This document shows, piece by piece, positions 38,583-48,417 of a stretch of 64,000 nucleotides of DNA. The notes below the pieces were generated by a model, which saw only the letters and a list, made by a program, of their open reading frames with translations, did no database searches and was not told the origin of the DNA. The stretch comes from Streptococcus oralis subsp. tigurinus AZ_3a (GTDB lineage: Bacteria > Bacillota > Bacilli > Lactobacillales > Streptococcaceae), in the NCBI GenBank assembly GCA_000344275.1, contig AORU01000004.1, forward strand, positions 1 through 64,000, given 5' to 3'. A program made the position numbers and the translations under genes. Each line of letters begins with the position of its first letter. The stretch's first letter is position 1.

Positions 38583-39974
38583 TCAATTTTCCCCTTTAAG
38601 TTCTTTCTTCGCTTGTTCTATCTGGTATTTCACTTGCTCAAAGCCGGTTCCTCCTAAGAAATTCCGTCTCTGAACAGCGGTTTCTGGGTGCAAGTAGATA
38701 TAAACGTCCTCTTCAATCAAGGGATGGTAGGCTTGCAACTCCTCCAAATCCCAATCTTGGATATTTTTACCATGCTTGATAGAGTCTAGAACCAATTTCC
38801 CTACTATTTCATGCGCTTCTCTAAAAGGGAGGCCTTTTTCAGCCAAATAATCTGCCAGTTCGGTCGCATTCGAAAAATCATTCTCTGTGGTTTGCTGCAT
38901 TTTGGCCTTATTAACCTGCATGCTTGATAGCATACCTGCCAACACATCCAGAGAATTCAAAATCGTTTCTACTGTATCAAACATGCTTTCCTTGTCCTCT
39001 TGCAAATCCTTATTGTAAGCCAGAGGCAAAGACTTCATGACGGTCAATAGTCCAAGTAAGTGCCCGTAAACCCGTCCTGTCTTCCCTCGAATCAATTCGG
39101 CCATATCAGGATTTTTCTTCTGGGGCATGATAGACGAACCCGTTGAAAAGCTATCAGACAAGCTAATGTACTGATACTCAAAACTACACCAATTGATGAT
39201 TTCTTCACAAAAACGACTCATATGCATCATCAAAATGCTGGCGTTTGACAGAAATTCCAAGATAAAATCACGGTCACTCACTGCGTCCAAGGAATTGGTA
39301 TAGGGTTGTTGGAAGCCCAATAAATCACTCGATAATTGACGATTGATTGGAAAAGTTGTCCCCGCCAAAGCAGCCGCACCCAAGGGAGATAGGTCCGTAT
39401 GTTTCAAGTTAAATGCAAAGCGCTCGCTATCCCTTTGAAACATATTGTAATAAGCCATGAGATGATGGGCAAAACTAATCGGTTGGGCGTGCTGTAAATG
39501 AGTATAGCCTGGCATGATGGTTTCCACATGTTTTTCAGCCAAATCCAGCAAAACACTGTTCAGATTCGCCAACTTATCCAAGACATGCCCAAGCTGCTCC
39601 TTTAGATATAAGTGCATATCCGTTGCGACTTGGTCATTCCGAGAACGAGCCGTATGTAGTTTCCCAGCCAGAGGACCGATTTTCTCTGTCAGCAACACTT
39701 CCATATTCATATGAATATCTTCATTTGCAATATCAAAATGAAGCTCTCCTGCCTCTAAATCTCGCAACAAAGCTTTCAGACCATCTTGGATCTGCTCTGC
39801 CTCTTCCAAGCTCAAAATGCCAGTCTGTCCTAGCATTTGAACATGAGCTAGGGAACCCATCAAATCAAATTTTGCCAGCTGGTGGTCAAAGGAAATACTC
39901 GCACCGAACTGTTCTACCCAATCTTCCACAGTACCTTCAAATCGACCACCCCATAATTTTGTATTTTTCGACAT
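38583..39974 (-). CDS. argH: Argininosuccinate lyase
   Basis: 463 residues, fumarase/aspartase superfamily, last step of arginine synthesis. The signature [12 protein letters not shown] (about 278-289) with catalytic Ser is intact, as is [14 protein letters not shown]. It is 27 bases after argG in the aatB-argG-argH transcript. The rest of the arginine pathway is not in the window, so citrulline from elsewhere (for example arginine deiminase intermediates) is the likely substrate source. Confidence 0.96.
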   Translation of the reverse strand: MSKNTKLWGGRFEGTVEDWVEQFGASISFDHQLAKFDLMGSLAHVQMLGQTGILSLEEAEQIQDGLKALLRDLEAGELHFDIANEDIHMNMEVLLTEKIGPLAGKLHTARSRNDQVATDMHLYLKEQLGHVLDKLANLNSVLLDLAEKHVETIMPGYTHLQHAQPISFAHHLMAYYNMFQRDSERFAFNLKHTDLSPLGAAALAGTTFPINRQLSSDLLGFQQPYTNSLDAVSDRDFILEFLSNASILMMHMSRFCEEIINWCSFEYQYISLSDSFSTGSSIMPQKKNPDMAELIRGKTGRVYGHLLGLLTVMKSLPLAYNKDLQEDKESMFDTVETILNSLDVLAGMLSSMQVNKAKMQQTTENDFSNATELADYLAEKGLPFREAHEIVGKLVLDSIKHGKNIQDWDLEELQAYHPLIEEDVYIYLHPETAVQRRNFLGGTGFEQVKYQIEQAKKELKGEN

Positions 39975-40001
39975 ATCCTGTCGTCCCTTTCTATCGCGTC
40001 A

Positions 40002-41198
40002 CTACTCAACATTTTTCTGAACTTCTGAATAAACCTTAGTCGGAAGCCCCCAAAGCTTGATAAATCCCACAGCCGCATCTTGGTCAAAGCTATCCGCACT
40101 AGTATAAGTCGCCAAATTTTCATCGTAAAGAGAATTTGGAGATTTCCGAGCCACTACCTGGGCGTTCCCCTTATAGAGTTTAACTTTTGCAGTTCCATTG
40201 ACAACTTTCTGTGTCTCCTTGATATAGGCAATCAAAGCCTGAGTTGCTGGGATAAACCACAAGGCATTATAGATGAGATTGGACAACTCATTTTCGATAA
40301 TGGGTTTGAAATGAGCCACCTCTCTCACAAGAGTCAAGTCCTCAATCTCCTTATGAGCTGCCAATAAAGTTACAGCACCTGGGCACTCATAAATCTCTCT
40401 TGACTTAATACCAACTAAACGATTTTCCACATGGTCAATACGACCGACACCATGTTTGCCCGCAATTTCATTGAGCTTTTGAATCAAAGCAGCCACTTTC
40501 ATCTTCTCACCATTGAGGGAGATGGGCACCCCGCAGCTAAACTCAATGTCAATAAATTCAGGACTGTCTGGCGCCTCTTCTGGCGAAGATGTGATTCCAA
40601 ATGCTTCTTCTGGTGCTTGGTTCCAAGGGTTTTCCAAAACACCACATTCATTTGCACGTCCCCAAAGATTTTGATCGACAGAGTAAGGATTGTCAAGGTC
40701 AGCAGGAACTGGGACGCCATTTTCTTTGGCATATTGGATTTCTTCTTCACGAGACCATTTCCACTCACGAACAGGCGCAACTACTTTTAAATTGGGATCC
40801 AAAGCTGCAATAGAGACTTCAAACCGAACTTGATCGTTTCCCTTGCCTGTACAACCATGGGCAATTGTGGTTGCCCCCGTCTGATGAGCTATTTCAACGA
40901 GTTTTTTTGAAATAAGAGGGCGACTCAGAGCAGATACCAAGGGATACTTCTGTTCGTAGTAAGCATGAGCCTGAAGGGCCACTAATACATAGTCATTAGC
41001 AAATTCTTCCTTAACATCAATGACATAAGACTCAACAGCTCCAACCTTGAGAGCTTTATCGTGGATGAACTCCAAATCTTTTCCTTCACCCACATCCATA
41101 CAAACAGCGATCACATCATAGTCTTTTTTTAACCATGTAATAGCAACTGATGTATCCAATCCACCTGAATAGGCTAAAATAACTTTTTCCTTACTCAT
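40002..41198 (-). CDS. argG: Argininosuccinate synthase
   Basis: 398 residues. The ATP pyrophosphatase loop [10 protein letters not shown] (about 9-18) and the citrulline/aspartate-binding [15 protein letters not shown] are intact. It joins citrulline and aspartate. It is 15 bases downstream of aatB, so arginine uptake and synthesis are co-expressed. Good Shine-Dalgarno AGAAGGAAGAG. Confidence 0.96.
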   Translation of the reverse strand: MSKEKVILAYSGGLDTSVAITWLKKDYDVIAVCMDVGEGKDLEFIHDKALKVGAVESYVIDVKEEFANDYVLVALQAHAYYEQKYPLVSALSRPLISKKLVEIAHQTGATTIAHGCTGKGNDQVRFEVSIAALDPNLKVVAPVREWKWSREEEIQYAKENGVPVPADLDNPYSVDQNLWGRANECGVLENPWNQAPEEAFGITSSPEEAPDSPEFIDIEFSCGVPISLNGEKMKVAALIQKLNEIAGKHGVGRIDHVENRLVGIKSREIYECPGAVTLLAAHKEIEDLTLVREVAHFKPIIENELSNLIYNALWFIPATQALIAYIKETQKVVNGTAKVKLYKGNAQVVARKSPNSLYDENLATYTSADSFDQDAAVGFIKLWGLPTKVYSEVQKNVE

Positions 41199-41213
41199 TA
41201 CTCTTCCTTCTTT

Positions 41214-42020
41214 CTATTTTTCGATAGAGGCTTTAAAAGCATCGTCAATCAATTTGTCCAACTCCCCAGAATCCTTCAACTTCTGGATGGTTTTGTCAAC
41301 CGCCTCTTTTAATTCTTTACTGTCTTTTTTCATCGCAACAGCGTAGGAATCTTCTTTGTCATTGTCAAAATCAAACTCAGCGATGGCTAGGTCTGGATTA
41401 TTCTCTACAAATCCTTTCGCCACTGGTTCTTCAAAGATAACCGCATCTAGTTGCCCTGATTTCAAATCTGTTATCAAATTTCCATTTTTAGGAAGTGAAA
41501 CAAGAGAAGAATCCTGCAAGGTTTCTTTAGCCAGAGTTTCCTGGATAGAACCTTTCTGCGCTCCAACCTTTTTCTGAGCCAAATCCTTCACAGATTGGTA
41601 ATTCGTTAATTCAGATTTTCTTACGATAACCTTATTTTTTGAAGTGTAGTAGGGAATCGAAAAATCGTAAACTTGACTTCTCTCTTCCGTTTTAGAAACA
41701 CCTGATATGGCAAGATCGGCCTTACCTGAATCAAGACTAGCTAGTACATTGTCAAAACTCATTGGAGAGAACTCCACTTCTACACCTAGTTCCTTTGCGA
41801 TGGCTTTGGCTAGCTCAACATCTGAACCTACAATCTGATTTTTTCCATCGACCAATTTCTGGTATTCAAATGGAGCAAACTCTGGATTTAGGGCCACCAC
41901 CAATTTTCCTTTAGCTTTAATGGCTTCAACACCTTGGGACTGACTGTTACTACAAGCAAACAATAAGGGAAACATAAGCAAACTAAACATCGCCATCAGC
42001 ACCTTCTTTACTTTATTCAT
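41214..42020 (-). CDS. aatB: Arginine-type amino-acid ABC substrate-binding lipoprotein AatB
   Basis: 268 residues from the ATG at 42020 (AGAGGAGG upstream; 23 upstream codons discarded). Lipobox LLFAC near residue 19, then an SBP_bac_3 fold (FAPFEYQ, SDVELAKAIAKELGV, GVSKTEERSQVYDFS). Position before argGH matches the pneumococcal aatB-argGH operon, in which AatB is an arginine-transport receptor under ArgR/AhrC control. No permease is adjacent. Confidence 0.88.
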   Translation of the reverse strand: MNKVKKVLMAMFSLLMFPLLFACSNSQSQGVEAIKAKGKLVVALNPEFAPFEYQKLVDGKNQIVGSDVELAKAIAKELGVEVEFSPMSFDNVLASLDSGKADLAISGVSKTEERSQVYDFSIPYYTSKNKVIVRKSELTNYQSVKDLAQKKVGAQKGSIQETLAKETLQDSSLVSLPKNGNLITDLKSGQLDAVIFEEPVAKGFVENNPDLAIAEFDFDNDKEDSYAVAMKKDSKELKEAVDKTIQKLKDSGELDKLIDDAFKASIEK

Positions 42021-42047
42021 AGAAAACCTCCTCTTATTTTTATACTT

Positions 42048-42089
42048 TATTATTGTATAAATAATACTATTCTCTTTCTCGTTTGTCAA
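42048..42089 (-). promoter_or_regulatory. aatB-argGH promoter with ARG-box-like palindrome
   Basis: TTGACA (minus strand 42089-42084), exact 17-bp spacer, TATTAT (42066-42061). The A/T palindrome ATTATTGTATAAATAAT (42048-42064) overlaps the -10, the position expected for ArgR binding. Confidence 0.7.
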
Positions 42090-42125
42090 GAAAAAACTGT
42101 ATTTTATTTCATTTAAATCAAGAAA

Positions 42126-42164
42126 AAGCTTATTATATGATATATTTTTACATATAATAAGCTT
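42126..42164. promoter_or_regulatory. 14-bp inverted repeat upstream of aatB
   Basis: AAGCTTATTATATG (42126-42139) and CATATAATAAGCTT (42151-42164) are perfect inverted copies with an 11-base spacer, about 37 bases upstream of the aatB -35. On the minus strand a T run follows, so it may be a second terminator behind the LysM gene or a regulator site. Confidence 0.5.
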
Positions 42165-42267
42165 ATTTATACTATTTGAGTTTTAAAACAATTTGAAGAA
42201 TTTAGTCGAAATTATACAAACAGAGCATTACTGAGAAGAGCGTTATACTTTTTGTTCTAGAGAAACA

Positions 42268-42290
42268 AAAAAAGAGCCCTAAAGGACTCT
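42268..42290 (-). terminator. LysM gene terminator
   Basis: AAGAGTCC/GGGCTCTT stem with a seven-T run on the minus strand, adjacent to the stop codon. Confidence 0.85.
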
Positions 42291-42297
42291 TGTATTC

Positions 42298-42903
42298 TTA
42301 ATACCAACCGTTGTTAAGCCAGAAGTTCTTGGCAGCTGTCCATGAACCGTAACGTCCTGCAACGTAGGCATCTGCTACACGTTCTTGGTTTTCAGCTGAG
42401 TAGTCACCGTTCAAGTATGAATCTGTCAATTGGTAACGTCCGATGTATTGGCCGTTTGTAGCTGTGTAGCTACCACCTGATTCTTTTTGAGCGATCCATT
42501 CTTTAGCTTCTGCTTCAGAACCACTTACAGTAGATGTTGCGACAGTGTTGCTTTCTGCTGCTGGTGCTTCATAAGTTGTAGTTGCAGCTGGAGCTTCTTC
42601 AACTGTTTCTGTAGCTACTGGAGCTGTTTCTTCCGTTGTTGCTGCTGGAGCTGCAGTAGAAGCTGTCCCTTCGATGACCAAAACTTGGTCAACATAGATA
42701 AGGTGGATATCTTTGATGTTGTTTTTTGCTGCCAATTTTTCAGCAGTTGTGTTGTACTTCTCAGCGATTTCTGAAAGAGTATCACCTGATTTAACAGTGT
42801 AAGTTACAGTTTCTTGCGCAGAGGCAAGAGCCGGGGCAAAGAAAGCAAGCAAAGCTGCTACTCCTGCGATAGTTGTTTTGATTTTTTTAGTTGTTAATGA
42901 CAT
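42298..42903 (-). CDS. Secreted LysM protein with lysozyme-like C-terminal domain
   Basis: 201 residues from the ATG at 42903 (AAGGAG upstream, inside the longer frame). Signal peptide with cleavage near ALASAQE (about residue 30). One LysM domain follows (YTVKSGDTLSEIAEKYNTT to QVLVIEG, about 34-78), then an Ala/Thr/Glu-rich linker, and a C-terminal ~70-residue domain WIAQKESGGSYTATNGQYIG resembling lysozyme-like or Apf-type wall proteins, with Glu in QKESGG as candidate catalytic acid. It binds peptidoglycan. In pneumococcus the equivalent gene is in the WalRK regulon; a leader palindrome ACCGTT/AACGGT (42955-42970) is present here. Confidence 0.88.
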   Translation of the reverse strand: MSLTTKKIKTTIAGVAALLAFFAPALASAQETVTYTVKSGDTLSEIAEKYNTTAEKLAAKNNIKDIHLIYVDQVLVIEGTASTAAPAATTEETAPVATETVEEAPAATTTYEAPAAESNTVATSTVSGSEAEAKEWIAQKESGGSYTATNGQYIGRYQLTDSYLNGDYSAENQERVADAYVAGRYGSWTAAKNFWLNNGWY

Positions 42904-43144
42904 ATCTAAAAATTCTCCTTCCATTGAATATATCTATGATACCTTTTAAATGTTACCGTTGTTTAACGGTTATATGTAGAAATATTACAAAAATGTTTTA
43001 TATTTACCGTTTTAAGGAGGCTTTTGTCACAAAAGACCTTATTTTATACCATCTTTAATCATTTTGAGCTTTTGATAAGGGAAACAAGCGCAGAGGTCCA
43101 TTCTTTGATATAATAGTTATAAGAATCTTTATAAGGGGAAACAG

Positions 43145-43816
43145 ATGCAATCACTTCGTTTTCAATCTGTCTTTGATATTATCGGACCAGTCATGATTGG
43201 CCCATCAAGTAGCCACACAGCTGGAGCTGTTCGTATTGGAAAAATCGTCTCCTCCATCTTTGACGATACGCCGACAGAAGTCGAATTCCAATTATTTAAT
43301 TCATTTGCCAAGACCTACCGTGGTCATGGAACGGATCTTGCTCTCGTCGCTGGTATTTTAGGTATGGATACGGACAATCCCGACATTCCAAATAGCCTTG
43401 AGATTGCCCATAAACGCGGTATCAAGATTGTCTGGACCATTCAGAAAGACAGCAACGCTCCTCACCCTAACACCACTAAAATTACTGTGAAAAATGAACA
43501 CAAGTCCATCAGTGTGACAGGAATTTCCATCGGTGGGGGAAATATCCAAGTTACGGAACTTAACGGCTTTGCTGTCTCTCTCAACATGAACACACCAACC
43601 ATTATCATCGTGCATCAGGATGTTCCAGGTATGATTGCCCATGTTACTGAAGCCCTCTCTCGTTTCGATATCAACATCGCGCAGATGAATGTGACTCGAG
43701 AAAAAGCTGGAGAAAAAGCCATCATGATTATCGAAGTCGATAGTCGAAGTTGCGAAGAGGCGATTAAAGAAATCCGAAAAATCCCTCATCTCCACAATGT
43801 CAATTTCTTTAAGTAG
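43145..43816 (+). CDS. sdaAB: L-serine dehydratase, beta subunit
   Basis: 223 residues of the iron-sulfur L-serine deaminase beta chain. It has the N-terminal FDIIGPVMIGPSSSHTAGAVR and a C-terminal ACT domain (about 147-220). With the alpha chain it converts serine to pyruvate and ammonia. It is 8 bases upstream of sdaAA; TATAAT lies about 35 bases before the ATG. Confidence 0.95.
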   Translation: MQSLRFQSVFDIIGPVMIGPSSSHTAGAVRIGKIVSSIFDDTPTEVEFQLFNSFAKTYRGHGTDLALVAGILGMDTDNPDIPNSLEIAHKRGIKIVWTIQKDSNAPHPNTTKITVKNEHKSISVTGISIGGGNIQVTELNGFAVSLNMNTPTIIIVHQDVPGMIAHVTEALSRFDINIAQMNVTREKAGEKAIMIIEVDSRSCEEAIKEIRKIPHLHNVNFFK

Positions 43817-43824
43817 GAGGAAAC

Positions 43825-44697
43825 ATGTTTTATTCTATCAAAGAATTGGTCGAGCAGGCGGATCTAGACTTCCAAGGAAATGTCGCAGAACTCATGATTG
43901 CGACCGAATATCAATTAACCGGTCGAGAACGCCCAGAAGTTCTCCTCCTCATGGAACGCAATCTAGAAGTCATGAAAGCCTCTGTCGAGCTCGGTCTCAG
44001 TGAAAACAAATCTCGTAGTGGCCTAACGGGTGGAGACGCGGCCAAACTAGACCGCCATCTCAAAAGTGGCAAGGCCTTGTCGGACTTTACTATCCTATCA
44101 GCAGCCCGTAATGCCATCGCGGTCAATGAACACAATGCGAAAATGGGTTTGGTCTGTGCTACTCCAACCGCAGGAAGTGCTGGCTGTCTGCCAGCCGTTC
44201 TCACTGCTGCTATCCAAAAATTAGACCTTAGCCACGAAGAACAGCTAGATTTCCTCTTTGCTGCTGGTGCCTTTGGATTAGTTATCGCAAACAATGCCTC
44301 TATCTCAGGTGCTGAAGGTGGCTGTCAGGCCGAAGTTGGCTCTGCCTCTGCCATGAGTGCCGCAGCCTTGACCTTGGCTGCAGGTGGAAGCCCCTATCAG
44401 GCTAGCCAAGCCATTGCCTTTGTCATTAAAAATATGCTAGGTCTCATCTGCGATCCCGTCGCTGGTTTGGTTGAAGTTCCCTGTGTCAAACGCAATGCCA
44501 TGGGGGCTAGCTTTGCCTTTATCGCGGCTGATATGGCCTTGGCAGGTATCGAGTCTAAAATTCCTGTTGACGAAGTCATCGATGCCATGTACCAAGTCGG
44601 ATCGAGCCTTCCAACTGCCTTTCGTGAAACGGCTGAGGGTGGACTCGCTGCCACTCCTACTGGTCGTCGCCTACAAAAAGAAATCTTCGGAGAATAA
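43825..44697 (+). CDS. sdaAA: L-serine dehydratase, alpha subunit
   Basis: 290 residues. It carries the 4Fe-4S cysteines in GLVCATPTAGSAGCLPA, EGGCQAEVGSAS and LICDPVAGLVEVPCVKRNA, typical of the SdaAA chain. Translated right after sdaAB with AGGAGG upstream. The next gene, a HAD phosphatase, follows after 21 bases and may be in the same transcript. Confidence 0.95.
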   Translation: MFYSIKELVEQADLDFQGNVAELMIATEYQLTGRERPEVLLLMERNLEVMKASVELGLSENKSRSGLTGGDAAKLDRHLKSGKALSDFTILSAARNAIAVNEHNAKMGLVCATPTAGSAGCLPAVLTAAIQKLDLSHEEQLDFLFAAGAFGLVIANNASISGAEGGCQAEVGSASAMSAAALTLAAGGSPYQASQAIAFVIKNMLGLICDPVAGLVEVPCVKRNAMGASFAFIAADMALAGIESKIPVDEVIDAMYQVGSSLPTAFRETAEGGLAATPTGRRLQKEIFGE

Positions 44698-44718
44698 GCT
44701 TATCTATTAGGAGAAACT

Positions 44719-45348
44719 ATGCCCTCTATCTCAGCAATCTTTTTTGATCTAGACGGAACTCTAGTTGACAGTTCCCTCGGGATCCACAATGCCTTTACCT
44801 ATACCTTTGAACAACTAGGAGTTCCGAGTCCTGATGCCAAAACCATTCGTGGTTTTATGGGACCGCCCCTTGAAAGTAGTTTTGCAACTTGTCTTCCCAA
44901 GGAACAAATCTCGGAAGCCGTTCAAATCTATCGTTCTTACTACAAGAGAAAAGGCATCCACGAAGCCCAACTCTTCCCCCGAATAACGGAATTACTCCAA
45001 GAACTTTCACAAAACTACCCTCTCTACATCACTACAACAAAGAATACTCCTACTGCTCATGATATGACTAAAAATCTGGGAATCCATCATTTCTTTGATG
45101 GCATTTACGGCTCTAGTCCTGAAACGCCTCACAAGGCTGATGTCATCCGTTACGCCTTACAGACGCATCGACTCCCTGCAGACCAAGTCCTCATCATCGG
45201 GGACACCAAGTTTGATATGATTGGAGCCCAAGAAACTAGCATTAAAAAGTTCGCTGTTACTTGGGGATTTGGAGAAGAGGCTGATTTACTAAGCTATCAA
45301 CCTGACTGGATTGCCCGTACCATTGATGATATCATTAAGCAACTATAA
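44719..45348 (+). CDS. HAD family phosphatase (phosphoglycolate phosphatase-like)
   Basis: 209 residues with HAD motif I FFDLDGTLVDSS (nucleophile Asp near 10), motif II TTTKNTPT and motif IV IIGDTKFDMIGA. The helical cap between motifs I and II suggests a small-molecule phosphomonoesterase of the Gph subclass. The substrate is unspecified. It is last in the sda transcript and is followed by a terminator. Confidence 0.88.
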   Translation: MPSISAIFFDLDGTLVDSSLGIHNAFTYTFEQLGVPSPDAKTIRGFMGPPLESSFATCLPKEQISEAVQIYRSYYKRKGIHEAQLFPRITELLQELSQNYPLYITTTKNTPTAHDMTKNLGIHHFFDGIYGSSPETPHKADVIRYALQTHRLPADQVLIIGDTKFDMIGAQETSIKKFAVTWGFGEEADLLSYQPDWIARTIDDIIKQL

Positions 45349-45378
45349 ATAATACAACGATTTGAAATTACAGAGTAA

Positions 45379-45420
45379 AAAGGCCAAGGTCCTGTACAAA
45401 CAGAATCTTGGCCTTTTATT
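45379..45420. terminator. Terminator between HAD and CapD-like genes
   Basis: AAGGCCAAG/CTTGGCCTT 9-bp stem with A and T runs on both sides, serving convergent genes. Confidence 0.8.
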
Positions 45421-45439
45421 TATAATTAGTTGGGCGATC

Positions 45440-47290
45440 TTACTCAACGTGGGTTGTCTCATTTGCAAAGGAAATAATCGCTTCTTTGAGCTCATCTCCA
45501 CTGAGTGAACGGAATTCTTCAATCTTTTGATCGATGGCTTCTAGAGGCATGACGTTAACCTTACCAACGAAAATCTTATCCATGACTTGGTTATCAACCA
45601 ATTCGGTCGAAACCAAGAGTTCTTCATAGAGTTTTTCGCCTGGGCGAATACCGACTTCAACGATTGGAATTTCACTTTCCGTGTGCCCGCTTAGAAGGAC
45701 CATTTTCTTAGCCAAGTCGTAGATCTTAACGGGTTTGCCCATATCAAGGATAAAGACTTCTCCGTCCTTGGCATAAGCCCCAGCATGGATGACCAGACGG
45801 CTAGCCTCTGGAATAGTCATGAAGTAACGTGTCATACGGAAGTCTGTCACCGTTACAGGACCGCCTTCAGCAATCTGACGTTCAAAGACAGGAATCACAC
45901 TACCACGGCTACCAAGAACATTCCCAAAACGAACTGCACAGTAGGTTGATTTACTACGTTGGTTAAAGCCAGTGACAATCAACTCTGCCACGCGCTTAGT
46001 AGCACCCATAACATTCGGTGGATTGACCGCCTTGTCAGTCGAAATCATGACCATCTTAGGTACTTTGGCCTCATCAACAGCCTTGGCAACATTGTAGGTC
46101 CCGAGGATATTGTTCTTGAAGGCTTCTTTTGGATTGCGCTCCATCATTGGAACATGTTTGTGGGCTGCAGCATGGTAGATGATAGCTGGTTTGTACTGTT
46201 CAAACACTTGTAAAAGACGATCATAATCCTGAATATCTGCAATGACAGGAACATAATCAATCCCTTGGAATGTACGAATCAACTCATGATAAATAAGGTA
46301 GATTGAATTTTCACCATGTCCAAGCAAGACGATACGCTCTGGGTTGAAGCGGCTAATCTGGCGACAAATTTCAGAACCAATCGAACCACCAGCTCCTGTC
46401 ACCAAGATGGTCTTACCTGTAATTTCTGCCCCCAGACGTGATTCGTCAAGGCGAATTTCCTGACGGCCCAAAAGGTCTGTGATATCAATTTTTTGGAAAC
46501 CACTACCTGATTGATGTAAACCTTGAACAACTGTCTCAACTTTAGGCATCTTGTAACATTTGACACCTAGTTTATTACACATCTGCAAGATACGTTCATA
46601 CTCTGATGGATCAAGCGAAGGGATTGCTACGATAACACGCTCGATTTGGTGACGTTTGGCCAATTCAGGTAGATTGTCATAAGAGCCTAGAACTGGGATT
46701 CCACCTAGTTTTTGCCCTTTTTTCTTTTCATCATTGTCCAAAATCCCCACTATCTCAAGCTCACTGGTTGGATGTTGGTAGCTATTCATAAAGAGGGCGC
46801 CACCATCTCCCGCACCAATCAAGAAGGTACGGCGATGCTCTCCATCTCCACTACCCTTTTTACGTTTAGAATAAATCAACTGCCAGGTGATGCGAGGAAG
46901 CAAGATGAGGAAGGTACTCAACAAAATGAAGAGCACGATGAAACGGATAGAAAATAATGGAAGAAAGGCATAGCAGATTCCATAAGAAAGAACACTGCTG
47001 AGAGTCACTCCAAAAAAGATTTTCATAAAATCCGTAATCTTACTGTAGCGACTAATACTAGCATTCAGCCCCCAAAATGCAATTATGATTTGATAGAGAA
47101 GGAAGGCTAAAAGAGTGTAGATCACATAGTCCACAGGCGCAGGATTTATAAGGCCATAAAACAAGATATAAGATACGATGATGGAAACCACCATACTCAG
47201 AATATCAAATATCCCCCAAAATACTTGTTTTTGCTGTTTATTTAAAATTTCAACCAGATCAATCACGTAATCTGTTAGTTTTTTATTCAT
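45440..47290 (-). CDS. CapD/EpsC-type nucleotide-sugar dehydratase, membrane-bound
   Basis: 616 residues. Four N-terminal helices (about 20-130) precede a CoA-binding-like Rossmann region, then a second Rossmann domain with TGAGGSIGSEICRQ (about 292-305). The active site has STDKAVNPPNVMGATKR, where Met replaces the usual Tyr of YxxxK; this SMK triad is typical of UDP-GlcNAc 4,6-dehydratases such as WbpM/CapD. It makes an early intermediate of rare aminosugars for surface polysaccharide. It follows a GT2 gene by 75 bases on the same strand. Confidence 0.88.
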   Translation of the reverse strand: MNKKLTDYVIDLVEILNKQQKQVFWGIFDILSMVVSIIVSYILFYGLINPAPVDYVIYTLLAFLLYQIIIAFWGLNASISRYSKITDFMKIFFGVTLSSVLSYGICYAFLPLFSIRFIVLFILLSTFLILLPRITWQLIYSKRKKGSGDGEHRRTFLIGAGDGGALFMNSYQHPTSELEIVGILDNDEKKKGQKLGGIPVLGSYDNLPELAKRHQIERVIVAIPSLDPSEYERILQMCNKLGVKCYKMPKVETVVQGLHQSGSGFQKIDITDLLGRQEIRLDESRLGAEITGKTILVTGAGGSIGSEICRQISRFNPERIVLLGHGENSIYLIYHELIRTFQGIDYVPVIADIQDYDRLLQVFEQYKPAIIYHAAAHKHVPMMERNPKEAFKNNILGTYNVAKAVDEAKVPKMVMISTDKAVNPPNVMGATKRVAELIVTGFNQRSKSTYCAVRFGNVLGSRGSVIPVFERQIAEGGPVTVTDFRMTRYFMTIPEASRLVIHAGAYAKDGEVFILDMGKPVKIYDLAKKMVLLSGHTESEIPIVEVGIRPGEKLYEELLVSTELVDNQVMDKIFVGKVNVMPLEAIDQKIEEFRSLSGDELKEAIISFANETTHVE

Positions 47291-47365
47291 AGGAATTTAC
47301 TCCCCCTTAAAAGAGTCAGATGATACTATTGTTATGATAACCCGAATCGTTCAATCTATCAGGTC

Positions 47366-48196
47366 TTACTTGCTCTTTCTTAAAAGTTTGACAAAGATAA
47401 ACTGACGTACAAAGCCTGGACAAAGTGCAACAATTGCCTGAATGAATATACTTTTAGCATATTCCCTGTAAGAAATTTGCCCTCGCTCCAGCATCCGTTT
47501 GCGAGCTTGACGGTAGAATTTAAGGTAACGCAAGCCACCTCGACGCTCAAACATCCCTGCACCTACACGAACCTTACACAAGATTTGATCTAGGTTGCCA
47601 ATCTTGGCACCTGCCGTAATCATATTGAGCCAAAGGAGATCATCCTCCATGTAAAGCCCGTCTTCGTAGTTGCCCGCTTTGAGGACCATGTCCTTTTTGA
47701 ACATGACTGTCATATGGTTAAAAGCGCTTCTCATTCTCTGATAAGCCACAATGTCTGCGTGCTGAGTTGGAACACGACGATAAGACACAATCTCATCTGG
47801 ATTATCAATAAACTCTGCAATCTGCCCACCTAAGAGATCGAGATTTTCTTTCTCCATTAGTTGAAGCTGTTTCTCAAAACGATCCGGAACGGCTAAATCA
47901 TCCGTATCCATGCGGGCAATAATGTCATGCTGGCACTGCAAAACACCGTAACGAAGAGCCAAGCCTAAACCTTGATTTTGCTCTAAGGGGCACCGTTTCA
48001 CTGGAATGTCTGACTGAGCTTCCACTTCATCTAGCACCTGATAGAGCTCAGGCGTGAGGGGGCCATCCTCAACAAGAACAAGTTCACTCGGTTTCAAGGT
48101 TTGATTTTGAACACTTTTGATAGCATCTCTCAAAAACGTCGGGTTTTCCTTTACATAGACCGACATCAAGACGCTGATTTTTTGCTTTTCAGGCAC
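47366..48196 (-). CDS. Glycosyltransferase family 2
   Basis: 276 residues starting at a GTG (48196) with GGAGAAAAA upstream. The GT-A fold N-terminus ISVLMSVYVKENPTFLRDAI and the metal motif ARMDTDDLAVPDRF are clear. The C-terminal part holds one membrane-associated helix near IFIQAIVALCPGFVRQFIFV. It likely transfers a sugar to a lipid-linked glycan together with the downstream CapD-like enzyme; the acceptor is unknown. Confidence 0.85.
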   Translation of the reverse strand: MPEKQKISVLMSVYVKENPTFLRDAIKSVQNQTLKPSELVLVEDGPLTPELYQVLDEVEAQSDIPVKRCPLEQNQGLGLALRYGVLQCQHDIIARMDTDDLAVPDRFEKQLQLMEKENLDLLGGQIAEFIDNPDEIVSYRRVPTQHADIVAYQRMRSAFNHMTVMFKKDMVLKAGNYEDGLYMEDDLLWLNMITAGAKIGNLDQILCKVRVGAGMFERRGGLRYLKFYRQARKRMLERGQISYREYAKSIFIQAIVALCPGFVRQFIFVKLLRKSK

Positions 48197-48354
48197 CGTT
48201 TTTCTCCAATATATAGATTTCCTTCCACTATTTTATCACAAATTTTCTCACTTTCCTATTTTTATATCAAATCAAGGAAAATTCTAGTAAAGAAATGTAT
48301 CTCCTTTCACTCTATTCTCGCTTAAATCAATCGAACTTTCTTAGCTGTCATTAC

Positions 48355-48383
48355 TTGACATTATAAGGAAAAAACCTTAAAAT
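48355..48383 (+). promoter_or_regulatory. MFS gene promoter with spacer palindrome
   Basis: TTGACA (48355-48360), 17-bp spacer, TAAAAT (48378-48383). TAAGG-N6-CCTTA (48364-48379) lies within the spacer, a possible repressor site. Confidence 0.65.
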
Positions 48384-48417
48384 AAGCTGTTATTAAAATC
48401 ATCCTATCGAGGTTTTT

